Assembly: GCA_037440525.1 (NCBI GenBank) | Contig: JBBITW010000194.1 | Span: forward strand, 1-6,508 | Direction: 5' to 3' | DNA length: 6,508 nt | DNA from: JBBITW01 sp037440525 | GTDB lineage: Bacteria; Desulfobacterota; BSN033; UBA1163 | In this document: positions 1 through 6,434 of the stretch, piece by piece | How positions within the stretch are numbered: position 1 is the first letter of the stretch | Layout of the letters: every line of letters begins with the position of its first letter | Made by a program: the position numbers and the translations under genes | Notes under the pieces: model-generated | Databases searched by the model: none | What the model was told of the DNA's origin: nothing | Seen by the model: only the letters and a program-made list of their open reading frames with translations

Positions 1-1
1 C

Positions 2-109
2 CAAGGAGGCTGTGTCGTAATGTCATTCTATAGATTCCTCGCTTCGCTCGGAATGGCAAACATGGCATACACCCCATTAGGCTTCAGTCTCAAGAGGGGA
101 GAGGATTAA
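2..109 (+). CDS. Possible C-terminal end of a convergent gene, cut by the window edge
   Basis: A plus-strand frame is open from the left edge to a TAA at 107-109 and gives 35 residues beginning QGGCVVMSFYRFLASLGM. It would be the tail of a gene running toward the M20 gene, with 19 nt between the two stop codons. A Gly-Gly followed by a helix and a 'LGM' turn loosely recalls the C-terminal part of flavodoxin-fold FMN reductases (GGQE ... GM), but this is only an impression from a short piece. An alternative is a 29-codon ORF starting at ATG 20-22, since AGGAGG at 4-9 lies 10 nt upstream. Against any coding role, the central part coincides with a sequence resembling dispersed intergenic repeats, which often give chance 'FLASLGM' peptides. 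Function unknown. Confidence 0.3.
   Translation, partial: QGGCVVMSFYRFLASLGMANMAYTPLGFSLKRGED
21..58. repeat. Dispersed intergenic-repeat-like imperfect palindrome
   Basis: TGTCATTC at 21-28 is mirrored by GGAATGGCA at 50-58, and ATTCC (34-38) is complementary to GGAAT (50-54). The GC-rich core at 36-54, CCTCGCTTCGCTCGGAATG, resembles from memory the 'CATTCNGAGCGAAGCGA.GAATC' elements scattered between genes in several anaerobic lineages. Only one copy lies in this window, so its repeat status is inferred from resemblance. It could form a weak hairpin 70 to 110 nt beyond the M20 stop, but it has no T-run and is not a convincing terminator. It overlaps the possible plus-strand gene tail. Confidence 0.4.
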
Positions 110-128
110 GGTGAAGAACTTTAGTGTT

Positions 129-1301
129 TTAATTTAATAGCTTCTTAGCAAATAAAGTATATATCTTTACGGCATCAATGAGTTTTGATATCTCTATATA
201 CTCATTCGGTTGGTGTGCTAATTTAGGGTCACCAGGTCCACATATGATCATTGGAACCCCGAGGGCAGGGGCAAAAACCGATGCGTCTGTATAATAATTT
301 ACCCCTAATGGTATTGGCCTCCTGCCATTTATCTCAAATAATACATCACTAAATTTCCTGACCACAGACTCATCGGTTGATGTTTCCAGAGGAGCCCGGT
401 CATTTATGACTTTAACCGAAGCCTTAAAATCCGGGACCTTTAGTGCTATCTCTTTGATCAATAATCTAATCCTTTTTAAAATTGCTTGATGATCCTGGCC
501 TGGAAGGGTCCTCATATCTACAGTAATGCTACATCTATCAGGCACAACATTGGTCTTTACACCTCCAAAAATCGTATTGATGCTACTGCTAAAACCACCC
601 AATAGGTGGTGTTTCGTGAAAGGGATTTTGAGCTTTAAGAATTCTTTGATGAACCTCATCATCATCATCACAGCATTTCGGCCATGCTCGGGCATTGAGC
701 CGTGCGCTGTTTTACCCCTGGTGGTAACCTCCAGCCACAGAGCCCCCTTTTCGGCAAGAACCAATCTGTTGTTACTCGGTTCTGATATTAATATGGCCCC
801 GATAGAATCCTGTTTCAAACGTGAAGCAATTTCAATCGCACCGAGAGAATCTGTCTCTTCACCTGCTGTAGCTGCAATTATAAGATCTCCTTTCATGGAG
901 AGATTGATCTCCGCCAATCGTTTTGCGCATACCATCATCGCTGCCAGTCCACCCTTCATATCCGAGGCTCCGCGGCCCCATAGCTTGCCATCTGATATTT
1001 CAGCCCTAAAGGGATCGTGAATCCATTTCTCAACCCCAACAGGAACTGTATCCAGATGTCCATTAAAGAGAAGGCCAGGAAGCTTCTCACTGCCTTTAAG
1101 CCGCGCTAAAACACTTGCCCTCGTTTGAGAATGTTTTATAAATTCAATTTCTAACCCTGCATCCCTCAGAGTTGAGGCAACAAATTCTGCTATGGAAATT
1201 TCATCCCCTGGTGGATTCACACTCCTGATTCTTACCAACTCACGGCAGACCCTTATTACCTCCTTTTCCTGAGCATTTGTGAAAAGGCTTGGCTCCTTCA
1301 T
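129..1301 (-). CDS. M20 family metallo-deacylase, ArgE/DapE type
   Basis: This is a predicted cytoplasmic two-zinc amidohydrolase that removes an N-acyl group from an amino acid or similar amine. In the 390-residue product the catalytic domain shows GHLDTVP (His82 metal ligand, Asp84), GRGASDMKGG (Asp114 bridging ligand), AGEETD (Glu148 general base, Glu149 ligand), SEP (Glu174 ligand) and LAHQPNE (His363 ligand), so all active-site residues are present. The lid/dimerisation domain spans roughly residues 185 to 295 and includes GKTAHGSMPEHGRNAV. Length is normal for the family. The motifs fit ArgE/DapE/CPG2-type deacylases rather than the AllC/hydantoinase branch of M20, so allantoate hydrolysis is unlikely. 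ATG at 1301 is chosen; a TTG at 1316 would add five residues but has no ribosome binding site. Upstream of ATG there is only a weak GAAGAAG (1310-1304). It is the last gene of the block. The exact substrate cannot be assigned. Confidence 0.93.
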   Translation of the reverse strand: MKEPSLFTNAQEKEVIRVCRELVRIRSVNPPGDEISIAEFVASTLRDAGLEIEFIKHSQTRASVLARLKGSEKLPGLLFNGHLDTVPVGVEKWIHDPFRAEISDGKLWGRGASDMKGGLAAMMVCAKRLAEINLSMKGDLIIAATAGEETDSLGAIEIASRLKQDSIGAILISEPSNNRLVLAEKGALWLEVTTRGKTAHGSMPEHGRNAVMMMMRFIKEFLKLKIPFTKHHLLGGFSSSINTIFGGVKTNVVPDRCSITVDMRTLPGQDHQAILKRIRLLIKEIALKVPDFKASVKVINDRAPLETSTDESVVRKFSDVLFEINGRRPIPLGVNYYTDASVFAPALGVPMIICGPGDPKLAHQPNEYIEISKLIDAVKIYTLFAKKLLN

Positions 1302-1334
1302 ATCTTCTTCATCCAATCCATCATAAATAGAAAA

Positions 1335-1526
1335 TCAGAGAATCCTATCAAGCAATTCAATAATCTCTTCATCACCACCTGCAGGTGGTTTCCAATCCAC
1401 ATGAATTACTTTAACATTCTGTCTCTTTAGATCCTCATAAAATATTTTTATGCCAACATTGATTACTACGAGTTCCCGTCCGAAAAAGTGGTGGCTTACT
1501 TTTAAAGATGAATTTTCATTGCTCAT
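1335..1526 (-). CDS. Stand-alone FdrA C-terminal domain protein (63 aa)
   Basis: The 63-residue product contains VVINVGIKIFYEDL (residues 20-33) and VIHVDWKPPAGGDEEI (40-55), ending LLDRIL. From memory, E. coli FdrA ends with VINIGLRSFALEL, then VVHYQW.PVAGG, then LLERL, so this gene encodes the module that is fused to the C-terminus of E. coli FdrA. It directly follows the FdrA-like gene with 21 nt between them, in the same order as the fused protein. It is probably a small subunit completing that enzyme. The separation is clean: the large gene has its own TAA at 1550-1548, and the small gene has its own ATG and about 15 extra N-terminal residues, which looks like a natural split rather than a recent frameshift. 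An AGGAAG (1545-1540) lies 13 nt before the ATG, further than usual, so translation may depend on coupling. Confidence 0.88.
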   Translation of the reverse strand: MSNENSSLKVSHHFFGRELVVINVGIKIFYEDLKRQNVKVIHVDWKPPAGGDEEIIELLDRIL

Positions 1527-1547
1527 ATAATTTAGTATTCTTCCTCA

Positions 1548-3134
1548 TTAATTGCCTTGAATGTTCCTTTTTGCAAGCGTCGCAGAGAGTCGAACTGCCT
1601 GAGCATTACTTGGCATCACCACAACCCCAAGATCCTCCAATCTTTTTATCTGGGATGGAAAATCCTGGGGGTCTTTCATAGTGCCACAAACTGAGGCGAC
1701 AACTGCCAAATATCCCCCTCTCCTCTCTGCCTTAGATTTTGCAATCTGAATGCTATCGCTCAATGCCACTGCCATATCCATGTGAGCCCCATTACCCAGA
1801 ATGATATCTAATAACAATACCGCAACCTCTGGATCTTCAGCTTCTCTAAGGATATACCGTTTCCTTAGCTCAGGAGAGATCATTGGATGGGGTCTACCCC
1901 TTGTAAAGTAATCATCTCCAAGATCTATACAACAATCTCTCTGTCCTTTTTGAATATCTTTTAACTTCCATTCAGGTTTTAATGGTATATTTGAATAGAC
2001 ATCTCCTATTAAACCTTTAAGTATAACCATTGCTTCGTAACAGAGAGTTCCCCCTGAATAGAGGCCTCTTAAAAATTTTTGATCATGAGACATCCTCTCA
2101 GATTCCCTTTTGATAATTCTATGCAAATCAACCTCAGGAATTGTAAAATCTTTAATCTGGTAAGACTTATTCTTCAGCGTAGCTACCGCCAAAAACGCAG
2201 TTTCCTCCAGTGTGCGGGCAGCTATAGCACCTGAAGCTTCAATCATTAAAGGATCACTTCCGAGGAAGTTTATAATCACCTTCTTTTTAGATTCTGATAC
2301 ACGTTTCAATATCTTCTCTGCTGTTTTCGGAGCAGGGGGCTTTGAAATCAAAACAATCACTTCCGTCTCTTCGTCCTCCTCCAAAATTTCTATACCTTTC
2401 AACATTGAAACTCCTCCCACCATATCTGAGAGATCCCTTCCTCCTGTCCCTATGGCATGGGATATACCTTCTCCAAGACGGTCTATTAAACATATTACCT
2501 CCTGCAGTCCTGAACCGGAGGCTGAGACAAGCCCTATATGGCCTCGATTTACTACATTGGCGAATGCAAGAGGCACATTGTTTATGATAGCTGTGCCACA
2601 GTCAGGGCCCATAACGATTCGATCCAGTTCCAGGGCCATCCTCTTTAATTCAATCTCCTCTTCAATAGGGACATTGTCACTGAATATCAGGACGTTTAAA
2701 CCCTTTTGAAGAGCCTTCCTTGCTTCCCTGAAGGCAAATTTACCGGGAACAGATATTATAACAAGGTTCGAATCAGGTCTTGCGGCAATGGCAGAATTTA
2801 GGGTGGGATATACTTCATCAGCCTCCCTCGGGAGAGGTTTTCTTGCCAGCATCTCTTCAATTCTAAAAAGTGCTTCCTCTATAACTTCTTTACTTACAGC
2901 CTTTATGCAAATTATTAAGTCCTCAGGGGTTGAATTATCAATCTTAGAATCTCTGAATCCTGCCTCTCTCAGAATATCCCTATTATTTTCTGTCCCCATC
3001 ATTAGAGCTACCTCTTGGATTCCTTTAAGAGAACGAATCTCCTCGCTTATTGCCATGAGAAGGACTGAATCCCGATACTCATTTCTTTTAACCACTATCT
3101 CTGTTATCAATTTTTTTACCTTATTTAATTCCAT
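1548..3134 (-). CDS. fdrA: FdrA/AllF-like acyl-CoA synthetase-fold subunit lacking its C-terminal module
   Basis: The 528-residue product belongs to the FdrA family, related to the alpha/beta fold of succinyl-CoA synthetase and ADP-forming acyl-CoA synthetases. In E. coli FdrA (AllF) acts with AllG and AllH as oxamate carbamoyltransferase, making carbamoyl phosphate. Visible conserved blocks are RDSVLLM (21-27), MMGTENN (45-51), MGPDCGTAI (175-183), the nucleotide/CoA-type loop SASGSGLQE (204-212), HAIGTGGRDLSDMVGG (226-241), SKPPAP (264-269), GLYSGGTLCYEA (357-368), DLGDDYFTRGRPHPMI (404-419) and SVCGTMKDP (481-489). The product ends soon after MPSNAQAVRLSATLAKR, where E. coli FdrA continues into its VINIG...PVAGG module; that module is the next gene. 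ATG 3134 is preferred because the family begins near KRNEYRDSV and the longer frame begins at a GTG (3200) without a binding site. It overlaps the DUF1116 gene by 14 nt, implying coupled translation. The substrate may differ from oxamate. Confidence 0.93.
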   Translation of the reverse strand: MELNKVKKLITEIVVKRNEYRDSVLLMAISEEIRSLKGIQEVALMMGTENNRDILREAGFRDSKIDNSTPEDLIICIKAVSKEVIEEALFRIEEMLARKPLPREADEVYPTLNSAIAARPDSNLVIISVPGKFAFREARKALQKGLNVLIFSDNVPIEEEIELKRMALELDRIVMGPDCGTAIINNVPLAFANVVNRGHIGLVSASGSGLQEVICLIDRLGEGISHAIGTGGRDLSDMVGGVSMLKGIEILEEDEETEVIVLISKPPAPKTAEKILKRVSESKKKVIINFLGSDPLMIEASGAIAARTLEETAFLAVATLKNKSYQIKDFTIPEVDLHRIIKRESERMSHDQKFLRGLYSGGTLCYEAMVILKGLIGDVYSNIPLKPEWKLKDIQKGQRDCCIDLGDDYFTRGRPHPMISPELRKRYILREAEDPEVAVLLLDIILGNGAHMDMAVALSDSIQIAKSKAERRGGYLAVVASVCGTMKDPQDFPSQIKRLEDLGVVVMPSNAQAVRLSATLAKRNIQGN

Positions 3135-4404
3135 ATCTCTCAGCAAATGCAATGAAGGCCTTTTTGAAACACTCCATCGGAGCCCGAACAAGCCCTGCAC
3201 CTGCCTGGCTTCTACCAGGCTCTTTTGGAGAGATACTTGTGTTGATAATTGGCTGGATGCCTGTAGTGAGAACTTTCAATATATCTATCCCTGTAGGACA
3301 GCCTCTAAAATCAAGATAGGCTATCTGATAGGCCGGGTTCTCCCCCTCAGTAATCTCATACATCTCCTTTGTATAGTTTATTGCATCCTTGACAGAACCT
3401 CCTACACCGGTAGCCGTCCCAAAGTGGACGATGGCCGGAGAGGCTGCCATTGCAAAACCTCCAAGGCCTGCCGTTTCAGTAATAGAGCTATCTCCAAGGT
3501 CAGGCGAGGCATCCTTTTCTGTAAAGCCTGGAAAATAGAGCCCCTTCACCATTGGGGCAGGGGCATTAAACCAATTATTCCCCAGGCCACTTACCTTGAT
3601 TCCAAATTCTGTTCCATTTCGAGCCATTACAGTAACAATTGTACTGTATTCTATATCGCTTGCGGCATCGAGCATGGCTTTACAGGATGCCATGACAGGA
3701 TAGAGAAAAAAGTTTTCATCATTCTGGAGAAGTTTGGCAACCTCTAAGATCTCTTTTTTAGAAAGAGGGGTTTCAAGAAGTGCAGGCATTAAAATCTGTT
3801 CAAAGAGACAGGTCTCTGCCTGATTACGGTTATGTCCCTCATCACCCATGAATAATGACTTTGCAATGATCTTCTTACAATTCAAACCTCCCATCCTTCT
3901 TAAACCTTCTGAGAGTATGGGAGCAATACTATCTGCCAGCCATTTAAGTCTTTTAATTGTGTGGTCCCCATAACTTCCATATCTCAATGCAATGAAGGTA
4001 TCCTCCTTCATATGTGTAAAATATAATTTTCCATTTGTCTTGTTCTCTAAGACAATCACTGGTTGGCTGAAAGATATCATGTGACCTGCCCCAGCAACTG
4101 AATCATGGTCATGAGCAGGCTCAATGGCTATTTCACCTGAACGTAATAAAATATCGGCCTCCTTTTCATCCCTTGCTAAACCTTCAAAGATCAATGCCCC
4201 CCATGCTGCTCCCCTCTGAGGACCACACATACGTTCATAGCTTTGCGGAGGGCCGGCATGTAAAAGCATTTTCTTATTCATTCCGGGGATAACATCTCCT
4301 GCCCTGGCCACGTCAATCCATACTGTCTCAGCAGCAAGAATTCTCTCCAATGCCTTGCGATTTGCCTGTTTAATCTTTTCCTTAATAGATTCCTCTCTTT
4401 CCAT
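3121..4404 (-). CDS. allG: DUF1116 / YlbE (AllG)-like protein, putative transcarbamylase subunit
   Basis: This 427-residue protein matches the DUF1116 family (E. coli YlbE/AllG) along its whole length and normal size. Shared blocks, compared from memory, are MLLHAGPP (46-53), CGPQRGAAWGALIFEGLA (60-77), RYGSYGD (141-147), MGDEGHNRN (186-194), NFFLYPVMASCKA (231-243), RNGTEFGIKVSGLGNNWF (262-279), GLYFPGFTEKDASPDLGDS (288-306), ITETAGLGGFAMAASPAI (308-325) and GIQPIINTSISPKEPG (382-397). No signal peptide or membrane segment is seen, so it is probably cytosolic. AllG with AllF and AllH forms oxamate carbamoyltransferase in E. coli. The block AHDHDSVAGAGHM (97-109) differs from the usual CHH..AVGPMGG form and may mark another substrate class. 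The start is supported by AGGGGA (4415-4410), 5 nt before the ATG. It follows the C45 gene after 41 nt and overlaps the FdrA gene by 14 nt. Confidence 0.93.
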   Translation of the reverse strand: MEREESIKEKIKQANRKALERILAAETVWIDVARAGDVIPGMNKKMLLHAGPPQSYERMCGPQRGAAWGALIFEGLARDEKEADILLRSGEIAIEPAHDHDSVAGAGHMISFSQPVIVLENKTNGKLYFTHMKEDTFIALRYGSYGDHTIKRLKWLADSIAPILSEGLRRMGGLNCKKIIAKSLFMGDEGHNRNQAETCLFEQILMPALLETPLSKKEILEVAKLLQNDENFFLYPVMASCKAMLDAASDIEYSTIVTVMARNGTEFGIKVSGLGNNWFNAPAPMVKGLYFPGFTEKDASPDLGDSSITETAGLGGFAMAASPAIVHFGTATGVGGSVKDAINYTKEMYEITEGENPAYQIAYLDFRGCPTGIDILKVLTTGIQPIINTSISPKEPGRSQAGAGLVRAPMECFKKAFIAFAERYGIK

Positions 4405-4445
4405 TTAAATCCCCTGTCCTTTCGATAATAAATTAAATGAAATTC
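4405..4445 (-). promoter_or_regulatory. Intergenic gap with ribosome binding site for the DUF1116 gene
   Basis: This 41-nt gap is the largest between genes in the block. It holds the best-placed Shine-Dalgarno-like sequence, AGGGGA at 4415-4410, 5 nt upstream of the ATG at 4404. A second AAGGA lies further up at about 4422-4418. The rest is AT-rich. No paired -35/-10 promoter elements and no hairpin can be claimed, so the gap looks like an internal spacer of one transcript. Confidence 0.6.
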
Positions 4446-5531
4446 TCATCCATTTCCCCTGGTGAGAGAAAAACGGGTATATTCATTTAAACAGGGAGGT
4501 CCCTTTGCTATATATAATTCACTCGATTTAAGATCCATAATGATTGAGATAAGTGAGATAATCTCTTCCAGTTCATGGGCCTTAGGATCAGGATGGCGAC
4601 AGATGGAGTGAGGATAATTGAGATGGTCACGAAGAACACCTTTGAGATCCTCTAAGGTTAAGCCCTTTCCCTTTGCCTTGAGTAATCTAAATGCCCTTCG
4701 GTCTCGAATGAGGCTATCCGGATACATTACTCTTCCCCTGTCAGTCCTTTGGATTTTGGTTCCAACAAAATGGTTTGCATGGGCCAATATCCCTTCGTTT
4801 GGATATATGACCTCAGCGTCATGAAATCCCACCTCGATACCAATTGCCTCTCCCTCCCTTGAAGCAATTAAAAAATGAGAACATCCCCCTGAACCCTTCT
4901 TAAGGGCAGAACCAATGGCCTCCCCTAAGGTCTCTGAATTCAATATCCCTCGAAGGATGACATGGATTGGAATTCCCATCTTGGGATTTTCTCTTAAAAA
5001 TAATATGTTCAGACACACACCAATACCCTGGCTATTCATCCCGATCTTTCCAACAATCCCTGCCTCAGTAAGCATGAGGATGGAAGGCCTATTGGGCTGT
5101 TCTATCTCGAGGAGAATAATAGATTCATTAAGCACGGGCATCCAGTCCCAGTTCTGCCCAATCCATATCTTTTGATCCTGTGTGACTTCAGGAAGCAGGA
5201 CAATCGTTGTACATTCCTTTGAAGCTCCCTGGGACATCAACTCTGTCCTTGCGTTTATGGCCACAAGCTCCCATAGAGGATATCCTAAGGCATCTGCAAT
5301 ACCGGATATCTCTTCCATGATCTCAGGGTCATAATCTGAAATAATATCAATAAAAGGGGATGCGAGCTCTTTAACCCGATACTCATTGATGTTTGCATAT
5401 TTCTTAAAGATCATTCGGTAAGATTTTATTGTATTCTCTATCTCCTTTCTGCATAGATTTCCCAGCTGGTATCCCCTTTCAAAAGGATTACCTGCAATCT
5501 TGACATATCTTATTGACCTGCTCTCATCCAT
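4446..5531 (-). CDS. Peptidase C45 / acyl-CoA:6-APA acyltransferase-like Ntn hydrolase
   Basis: This 361-residue protein resembles the C45 family, whose type member is fungal isopenicillin-N acyltransferase; bacterial members are self-processing linear amide hydrolases or acyltransferases, mostly of unknown substrate. The N-terminal half has GNPFERGYQLG (14-24) and the segment DPEIMEEISGIADALG (68-83). The likely nucleophile is Cys107 in KECTTI, exposed when the Glu106-Cys107 bond is self-cleaved, giving a propeptide of about 106 residues, close to the fungal enzyme. Further family marks are GQNWDW (125-130), GKIGMNSQGIGVCLN (161-175), CSHFLIAS (217-224) and HANHF (251-255). There is no signal peptide, so it probably acts in the cytosol. 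ATG 5531 is chosen because GGAGGAG (5544-5538) lies 6 nt upstream; ATGs at 5558 and 5537 lie upstream of, or too near, this site. It overlaps the DUF2877 gene by 8 nt. E. coli has no such gene between allH and allG. Confidence 0.88.
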   Translation of the reverse strand: MDESRSIRYVKIAGNPFERGYQLGNLCRKEIENTIKSYRMIFKKYANINEYRVKELASPFIDIISDYDPEIMEEISGIADALGYPLWELVAINARTELMSQGASKECTTIVLLPEVTQDQKIWIGQNWDWMPVLNESIILLEIEQPNRPSILMLTEAGIVGKIGMNSQGIGVCLNILFLRENPKMGIPIHVILRGILNSETLGEAIGSALKKGSGGCSHFLIASREGEAIGIEVGFHDAEVIYPNEGILAHANHFVGTKIQRTDRGRVMYPDSLIRDRRAFRLLKAKGKGLTLEDLKGVLRDHLNYPHSICRHPDPKAHELEEIISLISIIMDLKSSELYIAKGPPCLNEYTRFSLTRGNG

Positions 5532-6429
5532 TCTCATCTCCTCCACATGATAATGCATGTATTAATTTTATCCCGCACTTTATACCCATCATTGTACCAA
5601 TGCCTGAACTCGCTCCAAAGTCCAATCCCTTTCTTATAATCCATCTTAGACCTTCCCGGTCTGATCGATGATTTAATATAGATGTTATAATATTATTCAG
5701 TTTCTCTGAGAAAGCCCCATCTATGGCGTATCTTAAAAATTCCCTGCTTATCACACAGGTCTTCTTCAGGCAAAGTGAGATTGAAGATCTAAGACTGAAA
5801 AGGATTTTTTTAATCCCCTCGGAGTTTTTTTGAAATGGAGTCAAGATTGCCAGCATACCCGCCAAAAAGTCGTCACAAAAAGGTGTGAGACCTGGACCGA
5901 GCCCTATCAATTTGCTGCTGAACTCTTCAAATATCTTAAAATAAAAATTAGAGTTCTTTAAAGATTGAAAAAGCCTTTCGTTCTCTCTTTCCAAGATTGA
6001 CTCTGTTTCAGCCAAAAAGGAACTGGAAGGCTTCATCATTTTAAAAGTTTTAATCTCTGTTTCTAAGGTCTTAAAAATTTGATCTAACTTCAATCCCGGG
6101 TATCCTGAAAATATATATAGCCTTGGGTTATAAAATTCCTTGGGTATGTATTTGATCCTACCGAAGCTTCCGATCTTGATGTAATCGTCATCTTTTAGAA
6201 CAGTATCCCCTTCCATGATTTTTTCCTTAAATACTGAGATCGAATTTCCTTCCAATTCAATGCTAAATGGAGAACTTAATTCCCTTTCCCATTGTAAAAG
6301 GAGAAGTCTTCCTCCTATAATCAAATTAATTCCCCTCTCAAAAATTGAGTGAACGCTTCCTCTCCTTCCTTCCCCTGTGATAAGGTGGTGGGCTGGAATT
6401 GTAACTCTATTTACAGTGGGTATCCCCAT
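5524..6429 (-). CDS. allH: DUF2877 / YlbF (AllH)-like protein, putative transcarbamylase subunit
   Basis: This 301-residue protein carries the DUF2877 hallmark LIGLGPGLTPFCDDFLAGML (174-193) and a second family motif GASSGIGTMMGIKCGI (272-287). Its E. coli relative YlbF/AllH is the third component needed for oxamate carbamoyltransferase with AllF and AllG. The N-terminal half (VHSIFERGINLIIGGRLLLL, residues 26-45) looks like the beta-rich part of the family, and residues 115-165 are charged and probably helical. The central motif is usually ...GLTPSGDDFL.G as I remember it; here the glycine before the Asp pair is Cys185. Length is slightly above the E. coli protein. The ATG at 6429 has no strong binding site, but it lies 5 nt after a possible stop codon of an upstream gene, so reinitiation is plausible. 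It overlaps the C45 gene by 8 nt. The family is recognised with good confidence, the substrate is not. Confidence 0.9.
   Translation of the reverse strand: MGIPTVNRVTIPAHHLITGEGRRGSVHSIFERGINLIIGGRLLLLQWERELSSPFSIELEGNSISVFKEKIMEGDTVLKDDDYIKIGSFGRIKYIPKEFYNPRLYIFSGYPGLKLDQIFKTLETEIKTFKMMKPSSSFLAETESILERENERLFQSLKNSNFYFKIFEEFSSKLIGLGPGLTPFCDDFLAGMLAILTPFQKNSEGIKKILFSLRSSISLCLKKTCVISREFLRYAIDGAFSEKLNNIITSILNHRSDREGLRWIIRKGLDFGASSGIGTMMGIKCGIKLIHALSCGGDENG
5538..5544 (-). promoter_or_regulatory. Ribosome binding site that fixes the C45 start
   Basis: GGAGGAG on the minus strand lies inside the last codons of the DUF2877 gene, 6 nt before ATG 5531. It is the strongest Shine-Dalgarno match in the block. 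It rules against the longer start at 5558 and couples translation of the two genes. Confidence 0.75.
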
Positions 6430-6434
6430 AATCT

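Noticed and set aside
110..128. Terminator between the M20 stop and the possible convergent gene
   Set aside because: No stable stem followed by a T-run is visible on either strand in this short gap.
594..610. Hairpin ACCACC-CAATA-GGTGGT
   Set aside because: It lies inside the M20 coding region (Leu-Leu-Gly-Gly), has a stem of only 6 bp and no T-run, so it is probably chance.
526..1020. 164-codon plus-strand open frame
   Set aside because: It is the antisense shadow of the M20 deacylase, whose catalytic residues are all present on the other strand.
129..1301. Allantoate amidohydrolase (AllC), which would make this an allantoin operon
   Set aside because: AllC is also M20, but the motifs here (NGHLDTVP, GRGASDMKGG, SEP) are those of the ArgE/DapE branch rather than the hydantoinase/carbamoylase branch.
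1374..1389. Perfect 16-bp palindrome ACCACCTGCAGGTGGT, a candidate operator
   Set aside because: It lies inside the small FdrA-domain gene and is fully explained by codons for its conserved Pro-Pro-Ala-Gly-Gly motif.
2788..3747. Long 319-codon plus-strand open frame
   Set aside because: It is antisense to the FdrA and DUF1116 genes, which have clear family motifs; its translation is rich in Ser, Ile and Cys and shows no recognisable domain.
4405..4445. Internal promoter before the DUF1116 gene
   Set aside because: The sequence is AT-rich, but no pair of -35 and -10 elements with suitable spacing could be defended.
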